A DNA stretch of 64,000 bases from Bacteroidales bacterium (GCA_030683155.1 JAUXMV010000090.1:51856-115855), one strand, 5' to 3'; positions 43,126-52,280 are shown, numbered from the stretch's first letter. Translations and numbers: made by a program. The notes: generated from the letters alone by a model not told the origin.

Positions 43126-43875
43126 CTAATCAAGTGTCGGTTTTTCAAATACTTTCGGATCAACATCCTGATTGTGCAGGATGCTGCTAAAGGTAATTTT
43201 TCGATTACTGTCGCCCATCTTTATCGAACGGCTAAAAGCGTGCCTTACTCCATCAACCTCTTTGTAATCTTCCAGTTTTGTTACGATCGTTATGTTGCCT
43301 TGAGTCATCTCAAGACTTTCAATGGTATATTCCAATAAAAAATCACTTGGGTTGAAATACCATTTTTCATCAATGCCATAGATGGTTTTTACAGCGATAC
43401 AATGAAACGCTCCTCCTTCAAGCGTGTCCATGCCCAAATATGTGTAACCAATCAGGTTTTTTTTCCAATCTGCAAAACGCATAAAGGCAAATTCGTTCAG
43501 AAAGCCTATTTTATCTTCGTTATTCAATTCTCTGATTGAAGTCTTGTTTTGTTCCCAATGGGTTGATCCATCGAAACCACGAATTATTTCACCTGTGTGC
43601 TTAGAATTAACCTTTACAAGAAAGTGATTCTCTTTGTTTTGCGATATCTCACGACTTATTATTAGTCCTCTTTCGACAAACAGCATTTCCGATTTGCTCA
43701 GAATATTCTCAACTTTTGCGATAGCTTCCTGGCCTCCAATGGCGGTAACATATTGATTTAAAATATTTTCAGCTTTAATATCAATGGTAGCGTTCTGTGC
43801 GTCAACAAAGCTTGCGGTTGACGTAAGCATCAGAATTGCAATTGTCAATTTGTTTAGTAATGACTGAATTTTCAT
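43126..43875 (-). CDS. Exported LolA-like / outer-membrane lipoprotein-sorting-like protein
   Basis: A 249-residue periplasmic protein with a signal peptide ending SFVDAQ, then ILNQYVTAIGGQEAIAKVENI. That block is typical of a Bacteroidota group with a LolA/LppX-like fold that binds lipid or lipoprotein. The rest is beta-rich with few charged motifs. The resemblance is to fold and N-terminal block, not to a characterised enzyme. It lies downstream of an unrelated membrane protein gene, 87 bases apart. Confidence 0.6.
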   Translation of the reverse strand: MKIQSLLNKLTIAILMLTSTASFVDAQNATIDIKAENILNQYVTAIGGQEAIAKVENILSKSEMLFVERGLIISREISQNKENHFLVKVNSKHTGEIIRGFDGSTHWEQNKTSIRELNNEDKIGFLNEFAFMRFADWKKNLIGYTYLGMDTLEGGAFHCIAVKTIYGIDEKWYFNPSDFLLEYTIESLEMTQGNITIVTKLEDYKEVDGVRHAFSRSIKMGDSNRKITFSSILHNQDVDPKVFEKPTLD

Positions 43876-43962
43876 GATTTGTAAGATTTTTGATTAGTAA
43901 TTGATTTTTTGAGACAATGTTTTTTTTGAGTTCACAAATAGTTTTAGAATGATGATAACCAC

Positions 43963-44895
43963 TCAATCCTGTATTATTGATGGTTTACCCCTGAAAAGAT
44001 CTCTTAGAGATTCATGTTTGCGATGCAGCAGCCAAAATACTATAAGGCCAAAAATAAAAGTAGAAGATGCTGTTTCGATAAAATGACTCAGACGGATGCT
44101 GGCTCCGGGTATAAGTGAATTTTCCATGATGTGACCCAGATTTTGAGGAATGCTGAAAAGGAAAGCCACCAGCAAGGCTGTCCACCATGCATTAAGCTTT
44201 GAACCGAAAATTACAGGAAGCGCGCAGAGTGTCCAAATCAAAGCGCGCATGATCTGAAAAAGGAACAAGCCCGGATCTGTTTTGAACGTATTTGCGGTAT
44301 GCTCCCAGAATGGTGTTATTGCTCCGGGACTACCATAGAAGGCACGAAGTTCGGGATTTTGCCACGCGATAAAATAGCCGGCCAACCAGTATAAAGTAAG
44401 GTATGCCACAGCAATAAAGCTTAATTTCCATATCCATTGCTTAAATGGAATTGCAATATTACTAACTGAATTTGAATTGTTTATGGGTTGCCATTTACCT
44501 AAAATCCAAACAGAGAAAGGTACAAATATAAAGGCAACCGGAAATCCCATTACGAACAGATAGGGCATTAATTCAGCATTAACAGTAATGTCTGATAAGA
44601 AATACCAGGTTTCGATTTGCATCACAAAAGTAACCGCACCAAAATAGGCCATTGACAATAATACTGTAAGACGTAAACCGCTCCACTGCGAACTTACTAC
44701 AAGTGCAGTCACCAGCAAAGTATTGGCAATTCCAACGAGCAGCAAACCAACACCGACGGGAACTAATCCCGGCTCAGGCATAATATCCGGGAGTTTTCCG
44801 CTTAGAGCCTGAGCTCCACCCAGATAGCAGATGTAAAACAAAATGAGCAGGGCTATCATGCGCCATGACCAGCCGAAAAGCGTAATATTTTTCAT
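43963..44895 (-). CDS. Multi-pass membrane protein of unknown function
   Basis: A 310-residue protein with about eight hydrophobic helices and short loops. It begins MKNITLFGWSWRMIALLILF and ends in a basic tail. I recognise no catalytic motif. A longer hydrophilic loop around residues 143-150 contains KWQP. A -7 box lies about 50 bases upstream. It is probably cotranscribed with the LolA-like gene. Confidence 0.6.
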   Translation of the reverse strand: MKNITLFGWSWRMIALLILFYICYLGGAQALSGKLPDIMPEPGLVPVGVGLLLVGIANTLLVTALVVSSQWSGLRLTVLLSMAYFGAVTFVMQIETWYFLSDITVNAELMPYLFVMGFPVAFIFVPFSVWILGKWQPINNSNSVSNIAIPFKQWIWKLSFIAVAYLTLYWLAGYFIAWQNPELRAFYGSPGAITPFWEHTANTFKTDPGLFLFQIMRALIWTLCALPVIFGSKLNAWWTALLVAFLFSIPQNLGHIMENSLIPGASIRLSHFIETASSTFIFGLIVFWLLHRKHESLRDLFRGKPSIIQD

Positions 44896-44943
44896 TTAGT
44901 TCATTTTAAAGTTTAAATATCAGCGAATTACATTTTGAGGTGA

Positions 44944-44951
44944 CAAAGGTA
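44944..44951 (-). promoter_or_regulatory. Candidate -7 box for the 310-residue membrane protein gene
   Basis: Minus-strand TACCTTTG matches TAnnTTTG. A TTTA about 19 bases further upstream could act as the -33 element. Confidence 0.42.
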
Positions 44952-45138
44952 CTTTCGTAGTGCGGAGATGTAAAAGATTAGATGACGAAAGTGTAAATAC
45001 ATTGATTGAAAGTGAAAAAACACCATGCTATTTTTTCGAGAGCCCGGAAAACTTTAGCTTTTGCCAAATAAAGTTCAGGACTTTTTTAAGAATGAACCTC
45101 TACTTCATTGTTCGAACCAGAGCCAATATTCATTTTAT

Positions 45139-45558
45139 TCAGTTTTCTGTTCTTTCAGGAAGAAACAACTCACGGATTCCTAATCCTCCCCGAAATGCAA
45201 AAACCATATATAGAATTGTAAACAGCCCATCAATGATTCCTGTGAACCAAAATGTTGAAGGGAAATCCGAAACCAACAGCATATATGCATAGAGTTGAAT
45301 AACATAGAACGACCTTCCTATAATCAGGCAACCCACATTGAAAGCATACCGCCTGATATTGAATGCGGATAAAAACTGCAGATAAGCAAAACACAAAAAA
45401 AATGACCCCAGGAAAACGGCAAAGAAAGGATCAATGGGTGGATTATCAATAATTCGTCCTGTGCCTATTACAAAAATGTAAAGAACGGCTGCAACTGTAT
45501 CCCATATTCCACTAATAAAGAAGGTGATAGCAAGGGGTTTAAGTGATTTGTGTTTCAT
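45139..45558 (-). CDS. Small four-helix membrane protein
   Basis: A 139-residue protein with four hydrophobic segments. The first contains SGIWDTVAAVLYIF and the last ends in a short charged tail (ERTEN). Unknown function. It starts nine bases after the stop of the alpha/beta hydrolase gene, so the two share a transcript. Confidence 0.6.
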   Translation of the reverse strand: MKHKSLKPLAITFFISGIWDTVAAVLYIFVIGTGRIIDNPPIDPFFAVFLGSFFLCFAYLQFLSAFNIRRYAFNVGCLIIGRSFYVIQLYAYMLLVSDFPSTFWFTGIIDGLFTILYMVFAFRGGLGIRELFLPERTEN

Positions 45559-45567
45559 AAAAGAAAA

Positions 45568-46668
45568 TTAATTTATATCCGCAAGACCGTTACTTCCATT
45601 AATTACATCGGTTAGCAAAATGTTTATTGTCTTTACAGGTTCTTCAAACATCGGGCTGTGAGCCGATTTTTCAAACGTGTAAAATCCTTTTATAGGAGCA
45701 TTTAACTGCTCGAAATAATCCTTAGCCAAAGGGTAAGAAACGGTGTAATCATAAATGCCATGAAAAAAATATACGGGAATTTTCAGTTCAGGAACTTGCT
45801 TGCTCAAATCTGTAGCCAGTATCGTATCCCACAGCGGGTGAACACCTGCCTGTGCTTTAGCCCGCCACAGATTAATCTTCTCAGTAAATGAATAAGCGCC
45901 GCATGTAAGCGAGGGTAAGAAAATACCGGTTATGATCGAACGCGTGTCACGGGTTGTTCCAACACCGATGGTATGCATGGCTTCGTCGCGCAATTTAAGG
46001 TAACTGTATGAAATTATGTCTGTTACCTGAGCGGCTTCCAGTTTTCGTACCATTTTAATGTTTCCTGCATCCCGGTATTCTTTCAGCATATATTCATAAG
46101 CCATTCTCTCCGATTTCAAGTGGTCCGACATCTGTGCAATTCCAATGTAAGCGTGGTATAATTCGGGTGACTGTGCCGCCACATGCACGCCAATAAAAGT
46201 GCCGCCCGAACGTCCCATGAGGTAAATCTTGTCCTGCCCAAAGCGCTTGCGCAGGTAATTTGTCACTTCCCTTGTATCCGATATCATTTGCTCCAGTGTC
46301 ATCGACTCCTTTGGTATGTTGGGGCTGTATGAAAGGCCAGACCCCCGCTGTTCCCACCAAACCATAGTGAAATAGTCTTCAAGGCCTGTTGGGTATTTCT
46401 TTGCCAGAAAATAATCCGGTATTCCACCATGAACGTAAAGCAGCACCGGATTTGTTGAATCCTTGCTTTGAATAAACATCCCTTGCTGTACACCATTTAT
46501 TGTCACAAATACTTTTTCTGAAATGCTCCCTTCCGGGATATTTCCATTTTCATCCAGATAGGGTTCAGGTTTTCCGGGACTCATAATCATTAGTGCCACA
46601 GCAGAAATAAATGCCGCTGATAATATGGCTGCAAGTATAATAAGCATCTTGGATTGAATTTTATACAT
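45568..46668 (-). CDS. Membrane-anchored alpha/beta hydrolase (prolyl-iminopeptidase-like)
   Basis: A 366-residue hydrolase with an N-terminal transmembrane anchor (about residues 8-30). The oxyanion strand LLYVHGG is near residue 75, WEQRGSGLSY near 104, the nucleophile elbow MGRSGGTF near 152, and the catalytic His in KSAHSPMF near 340. The WEQRG block resembles prolyl iminopeptidases. The substrate is unknown. It is followed by a small membrane protein gene. Confidence 0.8.
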   Translation of the reverse strand: MYKIQSKMLIILAAILSAAFISAVALMIMSPGKPEPYLDENGNIPEGSISEKVFVTINGVQQGMFIQSKDSTNPVLLYVHGGIPDYFLAKKYPTGLEDYFTMVWWEQRGSGLSYSPNIPKESMTLEQMISDTREVTNYLRKRFGQDKIYLMGRSGGTFIGVHVAAQSPELYHAYIGIAQMSDHLKSERMAYEYMLKEYRDAGNIKMVRKLEAAQVTDIISYSYLKLRDEAMHTIGVGTTRDTRSIITGIFLPSLTCGAYSFTEKINLWRAKAQAGVHPLWDTILATDLSKQVPELKIPVYFFHGIYDYTVSYPLAKDYFEQLNAPIKGFYTFEKSAHSPMFEEPVKTINILLTDVINGSNGLADIN

Positions 46669-46799
46669 GATTAATAAAATTATACGTCTGATAGTGAAAT
46701 TAATGCAGCTAAAATTATTTTCATTTCAAGTGTATTCGATTCATTTTAACCAATTGATTATTCTTGCCGACAATCAGAATTGTAAATTGGATTTTTCGA

Positions 46800-47984
46800 T
46801 TATTCCAGAACCAAATTCTTCAATATTTTGAGAAAGATATCAAGTGTGGATTTTTCAACGGTGAGCGCCGGGTCTAATCTTAGAACCTCAGAATTGGGAC
46901 GTTTCGCAACAATCACTCCCTGTTTCAACAACACTTCGTAAATCACCTGTGCGTTTTTCTTCAGTTCAATTGCAATCATTAACCCCCGTCCTCTAACTTC
47001 CTTGACCAAAGAAGATTCAGTTTTTAATTCTAAAAGCTTTTCTATTAAATAACTGCCTTTATCACAGCATTTTTCAAGAAGGCCATCATCATGGATGATG
47101 TCAATCACCTCTTTGACAATACGGGCTCCAAGAGGATCATTCTGATGCGATTGTGAATATTTAAAAGCAGATTCTTTAAGTCTGTCTGCCACATTTTGCG
47201 AAACCACAACGAGGCTGACAGGATATCCATTCCCGATACCCTTTCCAATGGCCACTATATCAGGAATAAAATTGTAGTGCTGAAAGCCAAACCATTTTTC
47301 GGTTCTTCCCATTCCCGTGGTGACTTCATTTACCATAACAATCCCATTGTCCTGTTTGATGTTATCGTATATTTTTGCAATCAGCGCTTTGGATGGAAAC
47401 CTTACAAGGCCTGAGGAACTTCCTGGTTCAAAAAGAAAAATTCCAATTTTTTCAAAAGGAATACTCCTGAAACTGTCACATTCCCCAATGCATCCGTTTT
47501 CCGGGTTTTCGCAGGAACAATCCAACCAATTATAGATATGCCAATTGCTTTTGTCCTTCATTGCAGCATCTCCATAAGCGCCAAAATATGAATCTGAAAA
47601 TGTTAAGGCCAAAGGCTTTGCCGTTGCAGACCTTGCTGCTCTCATGCCAAACTCTATGGCCTCACTGCCCGAACTTAAAAACTCACACTTGCCATTTTCT
47701 ATTCCGGAAATATCTAAAACAAGCTTTGCAGCTTCATCAATCTGAGGGTTGCAGTAACAAAAACCGGTATGCGTTATGCTGTTTATTTGAGCAACTATGG
47801 CACTGTTAATCCTTTTATTGTTATGTCCCAGACAGGTACACCAAACTCCTGATTCAAGGTCGATTAGTTTTCTGCCCTCGCTATCGTACAGAAAACAGTT
47901 GTCTGACCCAACGATATTGTTAAAATGCAGTTGATGTCCATTGGACCAGATTATATTTTTCGTAGCTTGGCGCATAAAATTCAT
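46800..47984 (-). CDS. Class III PLP-dependent aminotransferase
   Basis: A 394-residue aminotransferase of the acetylornithine/GABA group. It has LIDLESGVWCTCLGHN near residue 40, SSGSEAIEFGMRAAR near 104 (phosphate site), VNEVTTGMGRT near 218, where the usual D/E of the family is followed by VTTGMGR, and the PLP lysine in AIGKGIGNGYP near 248. The substrate is not evident; no biosynthetic partners lie beside it. An in-frame ATG three codons in (47975) is an alternative start. Confidence 0.85.
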   Translation of the reverse strand: MNFMRQATKNIIWSNGHQLHFNNIVGSDNCFLYDSEGRKLIDLESGVWCTCLGHNNKRINSAIVAQINSITHTGFCYCNPQIDEAAKLVLDISGIENGKCEFLSSGSEAIEFGMRAARSATAKPLALTFSDSYFGAYGDAAMKDKSNWHIYNWLDCSCENPENGCIGECDSFRSIPFEKIGIFLFEPGSSSGLVRFPSKALIAKIYDNIKQDNGIVMVNEVTTGMGRTEKWFGFQHYNFIPDIVAIGKGIGNGYPVSLVVVSQNVADRLKESAFKYSQSHQNDPLGARIVKEVIDIIHDDGLLEKCCDKGSYLIEKLLELKTESSLVKEVRGRGLMIAIELKKNAQVIYEVLLKQGVIVAKRPNSEVLRLDPALTVEKSTLDIFLKILKNLVLE

Positions 47985-48046
47985 TTTTTTGAGATGACTC
48001 TAAAAGCTGAAAATTCCTGAAATTTTTCAAAACTGAACTTCTTGAG

Positions 48047-48054
48047 CAAAGGTA
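48047..48054 (-). promoter_or_regulatory. Candidate -7 box for the aminotransferase gene
   Basis: Minus-strand TACCTTTG matches TAnnTTTG, about 63 bases upstream of the ATG at 47984. No clear -33 element. Confidence 0.4.
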
Positions 48055-48279
48055 TTACGCACCTGATTGAAATAAAAAGAAAACAGGTTGAAAGTGTAAA
48101 CAAAAGGAATGAGAGCGTTTGAAGTACGCTTGAATTGTTCCGAAATTTTGGGTATTTGAAATGAAAAAACTCATTTGTCATTTTTAAAACCCAAACAACA
48201 AATAGTTACAGACAACAATGCCGGCTGCTTTTCAATGATGCACTATGAAAAAACGGCTACTAAGCCATGCGCAATTATT

Positions 48280-48714
48280 TTATTGCTCTTGGTACTCGTT
48301 GAAGCTGACCATCCAGTTTATTCCAAATTTATCAGTCAGCATTCCAAAGTAATCACCCCAAAAAGTTGAGTTGAGTGGCATGATTATTTGTCCGCCTTCG
48401 GCCAGTCCGTTGAACAATCTCTCCGCTTCCTCTTTGGTGTCGGCTGTTACAGAAACAGAAAAATTATTGCCTTGCAGGAAATTTCCTGCATTCTCTTCTC
48501 CACAATCACTGCCCATTAAGATTGATTGTCCTATCGGAATGGCTACATGCATGATTTTGTTTTTGTATGCTTCTGAAGCTGTGTACTTATCATTTTCAGG
48601 CACTTGACCAAACCGGCTAAAATAACTAAATCCGATTCTAAAAACAGATTTGTAAAAGTTAAAGGCATCTTCGCAGTTGCCGTTAAAGTTTAAATAGATA
48701 TTCGTTGTTGCCAT
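48280..48714 (-). CDS. VOC/PhnB-like glyoxalase-fold protein
   Basis: A 144-residue protein of the PhnB/YjdN type within the vicinal-oxygen-chelate superfamily. It begins ATTNIYLNFNGNCEDAFNFYK, has MHVAIPIG and ILMGSD in the middle, and ends WGDYFGMLTDKFGINWMVSF. Members bind small ligands or metal, with function mostly unknown. I use the ATG at 48714; the frame runs to a GTG at 48765 that overlaps the next gene and has no family support. Confidence 0.85.
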   Translation of the reverse strand: MATTNIYLNFNGNCEDAFNFYKSVFRIGFSYFSRFGQVPENDKYTASEAYKNKIMHVAIPIGQSILMGSDCGEENAGNFLQGNNFSVSVTADTKEEAERLFNGLAEGGQIIMPLNSTFWGDYFGMLTDKFGINWMVSFNEYQEQ

Positions 48715-48761
48715 GGCAGTTTTTTTAAAATTTTGATTCAACAAATTTATTATTCTTTTCT

Positions 48762-49238
48762 TCACACCATTTCGTTAATCCAGATAGGAGCAAAGGGGGA
48801 GGTGCATCCTTTGAAAATAGGATAATTGCGATAAATACCCAGTTGCTCTCCGATTGCAATGGCCTTTTCATGCAGGGCGGGGAAACAAGTGCCAATCTGG
48901 GCCAAAGCCATATTCATTGTCCATTGAGTTTCGGGAGCTGCATTGGCCATCTCCGTTTCTATTCTTTCAAGCAGAACATTGAGCTCAAGTCCTCCCGGAC
49001 GTTTTGCCACGGGGTCGGCAGTCAAACTCCAGCCTGCACAGGCCGCCATTGGATCTTCCGGCTTCATCCACAACTCCTGCAGCCTTTCATTTTCGGGATG
49101 AGCTTTCACAACGTAAGCATTAAACCAATTGGCTACCTGTGAGAATTTTTCAGAACGATTCATGCTGTCAACTTTGCCGATACTCAAATCCTGTGTGTGG
49201 TTTTCACAAAAGTGTTGCCAGAAGGCGTGCTTCAGCAT
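48762..49238 (-). pseudogene. DNA alkylation repair protein, C-terminal fragment
   Basis: This frame encodes the C-terminal two thirds of an AlkD-like HEAT-repeat DNA glycosylase relative. It contains QVANWFNAYVVKAHPENE, AACAGWSLTADPVAK, QWTMNMALAQIG and the closing CTSPFAPIWINEMV. Its first residues (MLKHAFWQHFC) come from reading the wrong frame of the N-terminal part; meaningful homology begins about CENHTQDLSIGK. Removing one T from the four-base run at 49208-49211 would join it to the N-terminal fragment into one 218-residue protein of normal length. Confidence 0.75.
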
Positions 49239-49419
49239 TTTCGGTTTCCCATAGCGCCAAAGCCGGCTGATGATTGGTTTTTATCGTTTTCGCCAAAGAT
49301 CTGTGATCACCCATTTTTACCCCAAACTGATTGCTGCCGGCGCCAAACTTGATGTTGTACGCCCTTACTTTTTCATTGACACGTGATTTCAGTTCAGTAA
49401 TAATTTCACTGACAGTCAT
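49204..49419 (-). pseudogene. DNA alkylation repair protein, N-terminal fragment
   Basis: 71 codons from the ATG at 49419 that match the start of AlkD-like proteins (NEKVRAYNIKFGAGSNQFGVK, then LAKTIKTN and ARLLATLL) and stop abruptly at a TGA at 49204. The downstream frame supplies the rest. The total of 658 bases is one base more than a whole number of codons, so a single insertion explains it. Either the gene is broken or the base is a sequencing error in a homopolymer. Confidence 0.75.
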
Positions 49420-49426
49420 GATGTCA

Positions 49427-49912
49427 TTAACTCTTTTTTGTGCGAATAAAAATCATTGCGATGGCAGTAGTCAGAAATCCCATTACCAGCGCTCCAATGG
49501 CACCTTGTATTGCATAATTTTTAAAATTAAAATTTGCCTGTGCTTCTTCTGTTGTGGCGTAATAGCCTAATTCAACAGAGCGTTTTATCACGTTTGGAAA
49601 ATATTCCGGCGTGATAACGTAAGAGGTAATCCATTGTGTTAAAGGACTGATCAGAGCAATTATAACAGACAAAATGATACCAGAGATCAAACCTTGCTGA
49701 TAGGTCATTTGGCCGCTATAGAAACTCCTCTTTTTGTTTTTGAGCGCCAGCACCATAACCCAGATGGCAGGAATGGCAAACAAGTTTGTCAGATAAAGAT
49801 GATAGTCAATATAGGTGCTGTGCAGTCCGCTAAGCTTTTCCAGCACCATCCAAAGCAACCCCATTATCGAAAAGATGATTGCCCATTTGAATTCAATTTT
49901 AATGCTTTCCAT
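49427..49912 (-). CDS. DUF4199 family membrane protein
   Basis: A 161-residue protein with four transmembrane helices, typical of the DUF4199 family common in Bacteroidota. It includes QGLISGIILSVIIALISPL and the FKNYAIQGAIGALVMGFLTTAI C-terminal helix. Unknown function. It overlaps the upstream DUF1801 gene by 14 bases and precedes the alkylation-repair gene by seven bases, so the run is one transcript. Confidence 0.82.
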   Translation of the reverse strand: MESIKIEFKWAIIFSIMGLLWMVLEKLSGLHSTYIDYHLYLTNLFAIPAIWVMVLALKNKKRSFYSGQMTYQQGLISGIILSVIIALISPLTQWITSYVITPEYFPNVIKRSVELGYYATTEEAQANFNFKNYAIQGAIGALVMGFLTTAIAMIFIRTKKS

Positions 49913-50327
49913 ATTTTGATTGCATAAAGTGAATAGTTTCTTTAATGAGATTTTTCAGTGCATTCTGATCAATGTCAGAAAGTTTTTTGATGTAAATGCA
50001 GGCTTTACCCATTTTAAATTTACCCAGGTCTTTGAGCAGGTATTCATGTTCGGGACTTCCTGTATAAACGTAGAGTGAAATAGCAGCTTTGCGCGGCGAA
50101 AAGCCTATAAGCGGCCAATCACCTTCCTGACTGCTTCGTTCAGATTTGTAATGGTAGCTTCCAAAACCAATAATGGATGGTCCCCACATTTTGGGTTCAA
50201 AACCGGTAATATCCTGCATAAGTTTCAATAATTCAAAACTGTCTTTGCGCTTTTGTTCGGTGTCGGCAAAGGTGTTGATGAATTCTGCGACATCTGCATC
50301 GGTCTGCTTTGTTTTTATTTCTGCCAT
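49899..50327 (-). CDS. DUF1801 family protein
   Basis: A 142-residue cytosolic protein of the DUF1801 (YdhG-like) family. It has MWGPSIIGFGSYHYKSERSS near residue 47, IGFSPRKAAISLYV near 74, and FKMGKACIYIKKLSDID near 104. The fold is related to iron-chaperone-like proteins but function is not established. First gene of a small stress-type run with DUF4199 and alkylation repair. Confidence 0.88.
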   Translation of the reverse strand: MAEIKTKQTDADVAEFINTFADTEQKRKDSFELLKLMQDITGFEPKMWGPSIIGFGSYHYKSERSSQEGDWPLIGFSPRKAAISLYVYTGSPEHEYLLKDLGKFKMGKACIYIKKLSDIDQNALKNLIKETIHFMQSKYGKH

Positions 50328-50593
50328 AGTTATTCAGTTTTTATAGTTCAGTTTTTTTTAAATGTTAACCAACTCAATAACCTTTACTTAACAAGATGGT
50401 TTTGCGTCAGGCATTTTTTAGCCTCCGAAAGTAGTAATTTCTATTAGATTACAATTTATATTCTGAAAAAACTTATGCTTTGGCATTTTTTTTCAGCATG
50501 TTTGCTTTGGCAGGTTCAAGGAAAAGTTTGATATTTTTTTTTGCGGAAAGAGACAGCTTTCGGGATTGTTTTTATCAAACAAAAACTTTTCAA

Positions 50594-51025
50594 CTATAAC
50601 TCAATGCCAATAGTTTGTCCATTTTTGTGATTTGATTCCCTGATTGCCTGAAGGGGTGAAGCCTGAAAACGTGCTCTAAATTTGTTTGGTGTTATTCCAT
50701 AGGCATGACGAAAACATTTGATGAAGTAATTGCTATCGGTAAACCCGCACAAAATGGAGATCTCAGCAACCTGATTGTTGCTTTCTCTTAACAAGTACCG
50801 CGCTTTTTGCAACCGAACCTGCTTTAAATAATTGATGGGTGACAAGCCTACAACACCTTGAAAAATTCGCGTAAAACTCCGCTTTGACATAAATGACATT
50901 TCGGATAACTCTTCAATACAAATATTATTCGGATAGTTATTTTCCAGATAATCAATCACTTTCCCGATTCTTACGAGTGCTTTCGCTTTTGTTGTATTTA
51001 CATTTGAATAATGGCGTGACAGCAA
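50594..51025 (-). CDS. AraC-type DNA-binding domain without N-terminal domain (probable truncated gene)
   Basis: The frame encodes two complete helix-turn-helix motifs of the AraC family (ICIEELSEMSFMSKRSFTRIF and VAEISILCGFTDSNYFIKCF) plus the linker helix. AraC proteins are usually near 290 residues with an N-terminal ligand or cupin domain, which is missing. The only start is a TTG at 51025; the frame is open back to a TAA near 51085 with no ATG. Just upstream in another frame (51066-51185) is a 39-codon stretch, KVPNNAIDQMKVALVALKG onward, that could be a shifted piece of the N-terminus. Confidence 0.6.
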   Translation of the reverse strand: MLSRHYSNVNTTKAKALVRIGKVIDYLENNYPNNICIEELSEMSFMSKRSFTRIFQGVVGLSPINYLKQVRLQKARYLLRESNNQVAEISILCGFTDSNYFIKCFRHAYGITPNKFRARFQASPLQAIRESNHKNGQTIGIEL

Positions 51026-51065
51026 AATATTAAGTAACCTTTCTTTTATATATAGCTTACGCGCT

Positions 51066-51185
51066 TTATATCTTCCGGCATCTTACCCTTTGATTTATTA
51101 TATTGATGCTGTTTTGCTCCAACTTCCCTTTTAATGCAACTAATGCTACTTTCATTTGATCAATAGCATTATTTGGGACTTTCAC
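51066..51185 (-). pseudogene. Possible frame-shifted upstream piece of the AraC-type gene
   Basis: A GTG-started frame of 39 codons that ends where the AraC frame takes over. Its peptide is helical in character (KGKLEQNSINIINQRV). The relation to the regulator is inferred from position only. Confidence 0.3.
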
Positions 51186-51269
51186 TTTATTATTGCTTTT
51201 TCATACAACAATGAATAGGCTGTAAATCCTCTAATCTTATTTCAATTTTGCATCATATGTCATCAGAAA

Positions 51270-51647
51270 TTACTTTTTGTCTGATTCTAAAAGTTCAGAT
51301 GGTAGTTTTTTCTTTCTTATGCCGGTATCGTTGGCCAGTTCGTCGATCTTGGTTTTATACCATATTTCGGTATTAAGTAGATGGGCAACCCTGCTTATAA
51401 TGTGAGAAGCTACCGGAGCGGTAAGGAATATAAAAACAACAATCATAAGGCTGATTGCTGTTGTATAAAAATCGGCAAAAAAGAATACAGCAGCAGTCAG
51501 AAACAACAAAATGCCAAATGCAGGGGCTTTGGTGGCTGCGTGCATACGGGTATAAACATCAGGAAATCTGATTACTCCGATTGCAGCAAGCAATGAGAAA
51601 AATGCTCCGGCAAGAACAAATACAGAAACAATAATGTTGTTAATCAT
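51270..51647 (-). CDS. mnhG: Mrp antiporter subunit G
   Basis: A 125-residue subunit with three transmembrane helices, one in the IRFPDVYTRMHAATKAPAFG region that is the MnhG/PhaG signature. Small subunit of the seven-part Mrp Na+/H+ antiporter. It overlaps mnhF by eight bases and is the last gene of the operon. Confidence 0.93.
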   Translation of the reverse strand: MINNIIVSVFVLAGAFFSLLAAIGVIRFPDVYTRMHAATKAPAFGILLFLTAAVFFFADFYTTAISLMIVVFIFLTAPVASHIISRVAHLLNTEIWYKTKIDELANDTGIRKKKLPSELLESDKK

Positions 51648-51927
51648 AGTATTTCTTTTTTAGATATGTTGCATAGGCAACTGTGCCGATGAAAATAATA
51701 AGGGCCACAATAACTGCAATGTCAAGGTAACGAACCTGACCAGTATAAATGGCAAATACAATGGTAAAACCGATGGATAATGAAGCAATCAGATCAAGTG
51801 CTACAATGCGGTCGGGCAACGAAGGTCCTTTTGCAAGTCTGTAAAGCGACAGCAACATAGCCGACGAAAGCATGATAAGTGCAGTCAATACGACCCATTC
51901 GGGTATAAATGCGTGATCAGTCATCAT
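51640..51927 (-). CDS. mnhF: Mrp antiporter subunit F
   Basis: A 95-residue subunit with three helices and the MnhF/PhaF pattern RLAKGPSLPDRIVALDLIA near residues 25-44, then DIAVIVALIIFIGTVAYA. It overlaps mnhE by four bases and mnhG by eight. Confidence 0.93.
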   Translation of the reverse strand: MMTDHAFIPEWVVLTALIMLSSAMLLSLYRLAKGPSLPDRIVALDLIASLSIGFTIVFAIYTGQVRYLDIAVIVALIIFIGTVAYATYLKKKYYD

Positions 51928-52262
51928 TCAAAAACCTCCAAAACCTTTTTTTCTATACCCTCTTTTATCTCTGCTTCAAAGGAATCACGATCTTTAACAT
52001 ACATTCCGTGCACATATATACTTTTCCTGTCGTCGCTGATATCCATGCATAAACTTCCAGGTGTCATGGTGATAAGGTTAAACAAGGCCAGAATGCGGTT
52101 ATCGCTTTTTGCGCGAATATTTATTTTAACAATTCCCGGACTGATTCTCATCTTTGGACTTAAAATATCCCGAGCCAGATAGAAATTTGCTTTCACCATT
52201 TCCTTTAAATAGAAAAGTATGAAAATGAATAAATTAGGTATCTTGACAAGTGTTTTTTTCAT
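51924..52262 (-). CDS. mnhE: Mrp antiporter subunit E, short form
   Basis: A 112-residue MnhE/PhaE-type subunit with the family core VKANFYLARDILSPKMRISPGIV and ALFNLITMTPGSLCMDIS. Typical members are about 160 residues with a leading set of transmembrane helices; here only one short hydrophobic stretch (about residues 8-22) precedes the core. I find no upstream in-frame extension that restores the missing part, because the mnhD stop lies 18 bases before the start. It is either a genuine compact variant or an N-terminally reduced subunit. Confidence 0.85.
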   Translation of the reverse strand: MKKTLVKIPNLFIFILFYLKEMVKANFYLARDILSPKMRISPGIVKINIRAKSDNRILALFNLITMTPGSLCMDISDDRKSIYVHGMYVKDRDSFEAEIKEGIEKKVLEVFE

Positions 52263-52280
52263 GTTTATCGTTTTTCATAA

